From: an uncultured Eubacteriales bacterium | GTDB lineage: Bacteria; Bacillota; Clostridia; Oscillospirales; Oscillospiraceae | Length of the DNA: 7,397 bases | NCBI GenBank assembly: GCA_900554625.1 | Contig: USHP01000091.1 | Span: 1-7,397 of the forward strand | Direction: 5' to 3' | In this document: positions 4,134-7,397 of the stretch, one piece after another | How the letters are laid out: each line of letters starts with the position of its first letter | Numbering within the stretch: the stretch's first letter is position 1 | Program-made: the position numbers and the translations under genes | Notes under the pieces: model-generated | Seen by the model: only the letters and a program-made list of their open reading frames with translations | Database searches by the model: none | What the model was told of the DNA's origin: nothing

Positions 4134-5451
4134 TGAGGTGCGGGAAAGCCTCTCCGTCACCGAGAAGGGCCAGCCCGCCAACACCATCGGCAACTGCCGG
4201 ACGGTGTTCTGCCATGACCCGCTGCTGCGGGACGCCATCCGGCTGAACCTCCTGACTGACCGGGTGGACATTGTGCGGGATTTGGGCTGGCGCAGGAATA
4301 CCAGCGCCCTGACGGATACGGACGTGAAGTATCTGCTTCTCTATTTTGAGCAGAACTACGGCCTGACCAGCGAGAAGAAAATGACAGCGGCCCTGTCCAT
4401 CGTGGCGAATGAAAACTGCTACCATCCCATACAGGACGTGCTGAACGGCCTTGTCTGGGACGGGACGCCCCGCATCCGCTCCTGTCTCCATCACTTCTTA
4501 GGTGCGGACGAGAGCGACTATGTGGAGGAAATGCTGAAACACTTCCTGCTGGGCGCAATCCGGCGGGTGTTTTCCCCCGGCTCCAAATATGAGGAAATGC
4601 TCTGTCTGGTGGGCGGACAGGGGGCTGGTAAGTCCAGCTTCTTCCGTCTGCTGGCGATCCGGGACGAGTGGTTCAGTGACGATCTGAAAAAGCTGGACGA
4701 TGACCGGGTATATTTGAAGCTGCAAGGCCATTGGATCATCGAGATGTCAGAGATGCTGGCCACCAGCAGCGCCAAAAGCATTGAGGAAATCCGCTCATTT
4801 ATCAGCCGCCAGAAGGAAACCTACCGCACACCCTATGAGGCCCAGCCCAAAGACCGGCTGCGGCAGTGCGTGTTCGGCGGTTCTTCCAACACGCTGGACT
4901 TCCTGCCCCTTGACCGGGCCGGGAACCGGCGTTTCCTTCCCATCATGATTTACCCGGAGAATGCGGAGGTTCACATTTTGGAGGACGAGGACGCTTCCAG
5001 AGCCTACCTGTTGCAGGTCTGGGCGGAGGCCATGACGATTTACCGCAGCGGCCACTATTCCATGAAATTCAGCAAGTCCATCCAGCGGCAGCTTGTGGAG
5101 GTGCAGAAGGATTTCATGCCGGAGGACACGGAGGCCGGGCAGATACAGGGCTTTCTGGAACACTACACCGGCAGCATGGTCTGCTCCAAACAGCTGTTCA
5201 AGGAGGCGCTGGGCCACACCTATGACGAGCCGAAGCGGTGGCAGCTGCACAATATCAACGAGATCATGAACACGGTGGTGACGGGCTGGAAGCCGTTCTC
5301 CAATCCGAGGATGTTCGCCGGATATGGCAGGCAGAAGGGGTGGGAACGGGACGTTTCCGGCAACGAACTGCCCGGCAACGAAGATGGATTTGTGGAACTG
5401 AGCGAGGAAGAATGCCGCCAGTTGGAGCTTCCAAAGGAGTGGATCGCCTGA
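4045..5451 (+). CDS. VapE-family (virulence-associated protein E) AAA+ helicase/ATPase
   Basis: This 468-residue P-loop ATPase is of the VapE/D5-like type, taken to act as the replicative helicase of small mobile elements. Walker A is G190-GQGAGKS197. The Walker B region is 'HWIIEMSEM' (229-237). A sensor-1 Asn (N282, in 'FGGSSNTLDFLP') and the arginine-finger region 'DRAGNRRFLPI' (290-300) follow in the order known for the family. The N-terminal ~110 residues are a hydrophilic linker plus a helical domain. 'HPIQDVLNGLVWDGTPRI' (127-144) is a characteristic block before the ATPase core. Length is normal and every ATPase motif is intact. Translation from a TTG with GAGGTGAGG upstream gives an 89-base overlap with the primase gene, suggesting fixed stoichiometry. 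The end of the gene contains two copies of the CCGGCAACGAA motif (5357-5382), read as SGNE and PGNE, so cis-acting repeats run into the coding sequence. Confidence 0.95.
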   Translation: MSSEYQSLPPATRQAAMSAAEALAPEQSVDEVRESLSVTEKGQPANTIGNCRTVFCHDPLLRDAIRLNLLTDRVDIVRDLGWRRNTSALTDTDVKYLLLYFEQNYGLTSEKKMTAALSIVANENCYHPIQDVLNGLVWDGTPRIRSCLHHFLGADESDYVEEMLKHFLLGAIRRVFSPGSKYEEMLCLVGGQGAGKSSFFRLLAIRDEWFSDDLKKLDDDRVYLKLQGHWIIEMSEMLATSSAKSIEEIRSFISRQKETYRTPYEAQPKDRLRQCVFGGSSNTLDFLPLDRAGNRRFLPIMIYPENAEVHILEDEDASRAYLLQVWAEAMTIYRSGHYSMKFSKSIQRQLVEVQKDFMPEDTEAGQIQGFLEHYTGSMVCSKQLFKEALGHTYDEPKRWQLHNINEIMNTVVTGWKPFSNPRMFAGYGRQKGWERDVSGNELPGNEDGFVELSEEECRQLELPKEWIA

Positions 5452-5681
5452 AAATGGCGGTCTGTTGCCGGGATGGTTGTCACTTGGTTGCCGGGTTCGT
5501 TGCCGGGGATTTTCCGGTCTGGATACGGAAAAAGCCTGTAAATAAGGCATTTTCTAATATCTATCTCTATCTCCGGCAACGAAAGCAACGAGATTTTTCA
5601 AGAAAATTTAGAAAGTAAGATTTGCAGGCCAGACGGTAGTTTACAGGTTTTTGGAGGTTCGTTGCCGGACTTCGTTGCCGG
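5357..5681. repeat. Cluster of eight TTCGTTGCCGG-type motifs in both orientations
   Basis: The 11-mer CCGGCAACGAA occurs at 5357, 5372 and 5573. Its reverse complement TTCGTTGCCGG occurs at 5496, 5658 and 5671. The 8-base core GTTGCCGG also occurs at 5464 and 5487. Close neighbours are 12-15 bp apart core to core. The cluster begins in the VapE gene and ends before the 55-aa gene; I found no other full 11-mer in the window. The arrangement suggests binding sites for an element-encoded protein or a replication origin. Confidence 0.8.
5528..5554 (+). terminator. Weak intrinsic terminator downstream of VapE
   Basis: GAAAA (5528-5532) pairs with TTTTC (5550-5554), and GCCT (5534-5537) with AGGC (5545-5548), with one A/A mismatch and a seven-base loop. 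The T-run is short and the GC part is only four pairs, so efficiency is doubtful. Confidence 0.4.
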
Positions 5682-5698
5682 TGCTGCCGTCCGGCCTG
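5625..5698. repeat. Long inverted repeat enclosing two TTCGTTGCCGG copies
   Basis: CAGGCCAGACGG (5625-5636) and CCGTCCGGCCTG (5687-5698) match at 11 of 12 positions as inverted arms. TAGT/GTG-side pairs (5637-5640 with 5683-5686) extend the stem to 16 positions using G-T pairs. The loop holds the paired direct repeats at 5658 and 5671. The stem ends nine bases before the ribosome binding site of the 55-aa gene, so it could act as DNA structure or as an RNA leader. Confidence 0.6.
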
Positions 5699-5718
5699 TC
5701 TCTCTATGGAGGTAGCCT

Positions 5719-5886
5719 ATGGAAAAAAGCAAGCAGCAGAAAAATAAAGTCCGTTTTGTGGTGGTGCGGGAGTTCTCCGGGGAGAAGTCCATGCGGGAAG
5801 CCTTTGAGCAGCTGATCGAGCGCCAGACCTGTGAACACTTCGAGGAATGGCGTCAGCAACGGGAAATGGCAGAAAAAGCGGCGTAA
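5719..5886 (+). CDS. Small conserved-type protein upstream of the recombinase, function unknown (55 aa)
   Basis: ATG 5719 has GGAGG (5708-5712) six bases upstream, and the frame runs 55 codons to TAA at 5884-5886. The product is basic at the N-terminus ('MEKSKQQKNKVRF'), then 'VVVREFSGEKSMREAFEQLI', then 'TCEHFEEWRQQREMAEKAA', an amphipathic likely helix. The 'REF-G-x-M-x-EAF-xLI ... HFxEW' pattern resembles small proteins I recall next to recombinase genes in Clostridia elements, without known role. No signal or membrane segment is seen. The recombinase follows after 72 bases with its own promoter, so a partner or excisionase-like role is possible but unsupported beyond location. Confidence 0.78.
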   Translation: MEKSKQQKNKVRFVVVREFSGEKSMREAFEQLIERQTCEHFEEWRQQREMAEKAA

Positions 5887-5892
5887 AAACGG

Positions 5893-5924
5893 TTGATTCA
5901 GGGACAGGGGCATGGTACTATAAT
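5893..5924 (+). promoter_or_regulatory. Likely promoter of the serine recombinase
   Basis: A perfect TATAAT lies at 5919-5924, 34 bases before the recombinase ATG. The best -35 is TTGATT (5893-5898; 4 of 6 to TTGACA), but the spacer is 20 bases, longer than the optimal 17, so activity may be low or need a helper protein. Confidence 0.6.
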
Positions 5925-5939
5925 GGTATCGTGTCCCTG
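5899..5939. promoter_or_regulatory. 8-bp perfect dyad around the recombinase -10, candidate operator
   Basis: CAGGGACA (5899-5906) and TGTCCCTG (5932-5939) are exact reverse complements and flank the TATAAT box; the expected transcription start falls between the arms. Direct contact with the -35 edge and the start region suggests repressor control, possibly by the recombinase or the XRE protein. An attachment-site half is a less likely alternative. Confidence 0.5.
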
Positions 5940-5958
5940 TTCATAGAAGGAGAACGCT

Positions 5959-7397
5959 ATGAGCAGGAAAAAACAAGTCTATGAGAAAATCACCGCTCTC
6001 TACTGCCGTATCTCTCTGGATGACGGCGGCGACAATGAGAGCATGAGCATCAGCAACCAGAAACTCATGCTCCGGGACTTCGCAGAAAAGCATGGGATGT
6101 TCCAGTATGAGTATTATGTGGATGACGGCTATACGGGCCGCAATTTCAACCGCCCTGCCTTCCAGCGCATGATCGCTGACATTGAGGCGGGGAAAATCGG
6201 CTGTGTCATCACGAAAGACCTATCGAGGCTCGGCAGGAATTATATCGAAGCTGGCAGCTATATCGAAATCTTTTTCCCCAAACACAATGTGCGCTATATC
6301 GCCATCACGGACGGCGTGGACAGCCTGACCCGTCAGGAAATGGACATCACGCCCTTTAAGAATATCCTGAACGATATGTACAGCCGGGATATTTCCAAAA
6401 AGGTGCTGGCGGGACGCATGACCCGTTCCCGGCAGGGAAAGTTCTGCGGCGGGCAGCCGCCTCTTGGCCTGATGCGTGACCCGGAGGACAAAGGGCATCT
6501 GATCCTTGACCCGGAGACAGCGCCGGTGATCCGAAAAATCTATGATATGGCACTGGACGGCTGGGGCTGTATGCGGATCGCAAAGCAGCTCATGGATGAT
6601 AAAATCCCCATCACCAGAGTAAAAAGCAATACAGAATGTGACGTGAACTACTATTCATGGGGGAGCGCAAGGATCAGCCATATCCTGCGGAATCCCTTTT
6701 ATAAGGGCGCACATCTTGTCTGCCGGACACATCAGAAAGGCATCCGCTCCAACACTTATGACATTATCCCCCGTGAGGAATGGGAGGTCATTGAGGGCTG
6801 CCATGAGGCGATTGTGACGCCGGAGGAATGGGAACAGGTGCAGGAAATCATTGACCGCAGGCCCACCATTATGAAAGGCAACGCCTGCCCCTTCTATAAC
6901 CTGTTCCACGGGCTTGTCTACTGCGCCACCTGCGGGAAGTCCATGCAGGTACGGTATGAAAAAGTCGGCAGAAGCGGGAAGAACCGTTTTACCGGTGAGA
7001 TGCGGGAACCGATTGACAAGGCATACTATATCTGCCAGACCTACAACCGGCTGAGTAAGAACGCCTGTACCAGCCACAAGATTGAAGCAAGGGATTTGTA
7101 TAATCTAGTGCTGAAGGATATACAGGAATTGGCGGAGCAGGCCATGAAAGATGCGGATATGTTTTACCAGCGGCTCAGCAGCCGGATGGAGCGCCGGTAT
7201 CTGATGGACGCTTCCCAGACAGAGAAGGAACGGAAACGGCTGGAAGCCCAGAATCAGGAAATTGACGGGATGTTTTTAAGCCTGTACACGGATAAAGCCA
7301 AAGGCATCCTGACCGAACAGCGATTTATGAAACTGACGGTGGCGCTGGAACAGGAGCAGGAAGCCAACCAGAAGCGCCTGCATGATCTGGCGGTGAT
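5959..7397 (+). CDS. Large serine recombinase (site-specific integrase), C-terminus beyond window
   Basis: ATG 5959 follows AAGGAG (5947-5952). The frame stays open to the window end: 479 codons, with the remainder missing. The N-terminal resolvase domain (~11-155) carries 'LYCRIS' with catalytic Ser19 and supporting Arg17, 'DDGYTGRNFNRPAF' (55-68) and 'KDLSRLGRN' (86-94) with R90 and R93. The recombinase domain follows (~165-300: 'GGQPPLGL', 'WGSARISHILRNPFYKG'). A zinc ribbon has C322-x2-C325 and C359/C370. From ~385 the sequence is Glu/Gln/Lys/Arg-rich and probably coiled coil, as in large serine integrases. All visible key residues are intact, so an active enzyme is expected. It should catalyse excision and integration of the element through short att sites. 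In this gene order the recombinase is usually the last gene, so an attachment site probably lies just past the window. Confidence 0.97.
   Translation, partial: MSRKKQVYEKITALYCRISLDDGGDNESMSISNQKLMLRDFAEKHGMFQYEYYVDDGYTGRNFNRPAFQRMIADIEAGKIGCVITKDLSRLGRNYIEAGSYIEIFFPKHNVRYIAITDGVDSLTRQEMDITPFKNILNDMYSRDISKKVLAGRMTRSRQGKFCGGQPPLGLMRDPEDKGHLILDPETAPVIRKIYDMALDGWGCMRIAKQLMDDKIPITRVKSNTECDVNYYSWGSARISHILRNPFYKGAHLVCRTHQKGIRSNTYDIIPREEWEVIEGCHEAIVTPEEWEQVQEIIDRRPTIMKGNACPFYNLFHGLVYCATCGKSMQVRYEKVGRSGKNRFTGEMREPIDKAYYICQTYNRLSKNACTSHKIEARDLYNLVLKDIQELAEQAMKDADMFYQRLSSRMERRYLMDASQTEKERKRLEAQNQEIDGMFLSLYTDKAKGILTEQRFMKLTVALEQEQEANQKRLHDLAV

Larger units (their letters stand above)
5452..5718. other. 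Noncoding region between VapE and the 55-aa gene
   Basis: There is no supported gene in these 267 bases: a 54-codon frame from ATG 5455 has no well-placed ribosome binding site and is composed largely of the repeat motif. The region holds six of the eight GTTGCCGG cores, a weak terminator (5528-5554), an A+T-rich patch (~5528-5620) and a long stem (5625-5698). A repeat cluster flanking an A+T-rich patch downstream of replication genes resembles a replication origin; this is inference. Confidence 0.5.

Noticed and set aside
5455..5618. 54-codon frame after the VapE stop
   Set aside because: The nearest GGAG is about 14 bases away, and the encoded sequence is made largely of the repeated GTTGCCGG motif, so it is treated as noncoding.
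6655..7077. Minus-strand frame of 140 codons
   Set aside because: It is opposite the recombinase gene, whose domains and zinc ribbon are intact; no start signals.

Overview
The window reads as most of a small integrative mobilizable element (IME) of a gut-type Firmicute (Clostridia, Lachnospiraceae/Oscillospiraceae style). The basis is strong GGAGG-type ribosome binding sites, consensus sigma-A -10 boxes, a G+C-rich coding style (judged by eye, not counted), and a gene set typical of Clostridia mobile elements: an XRE regulator on the opposite strand, two small conserved proteins, a MobV-type relaxase, a CHC2 zinc-finger primase-like protein, a VapE-type helicase/ATPase, a small protein and a large serine recombinase. 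There is no type IV secretion gene, coupling protein, resistance gene, tRNA, rRNA or CRISPR array, so the element would depend on a helper conjugation system.

Layout: 1-768 (minus) is a partial XRE regulator with a clear promoter at 812-840. 769-1130 holds that promoter and a strongly foldable leader (909-1107). 1131-1713 carries two overlapping small genes followed by a hairpin terminator at 1732-1760. 1714-2187 is a 474-base noncoding region packed with hairpins, roughly 24-bp direct repeats and two mutually exclusive inverted repeats next to the relaxase gene; it is the best candidate for oriT and/or a replication origin. 2188-5451 is a tightly packed relaxase, primase and helicase block with stop/start and 89-base gene overlaps, and with TTG or unclear start codons. 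5452-5718 is a second noncoding region. Together with the end of the helicase gene it carries eight copies of the core GTTGCCGG/CCGGCAAC, six of them as the full 11-mer TTCGTTGCCGG/CCGGCAACGAA. 5719-5886 is a 55-residue gene. 5959-7397 is the recombinase, cut by the window end, with its own promoter set inside an 8-bp perfect dyad.

Inferred working: the recombinase excises and integrates the element. The relaxase nicks oriT for mobilization. The primase-like and VapE proteins would replicate the excised circle, perhaps from one of the two repeat regions. The XRE protein is the likely repressor. The protein families are standard; the parts that may be undescribed are the cis-acting DNA/RNA structures at 909-1107, 1704-2114 and 5357-5698. 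All pairings were found by reading the sequence, without folding energies or database searches.
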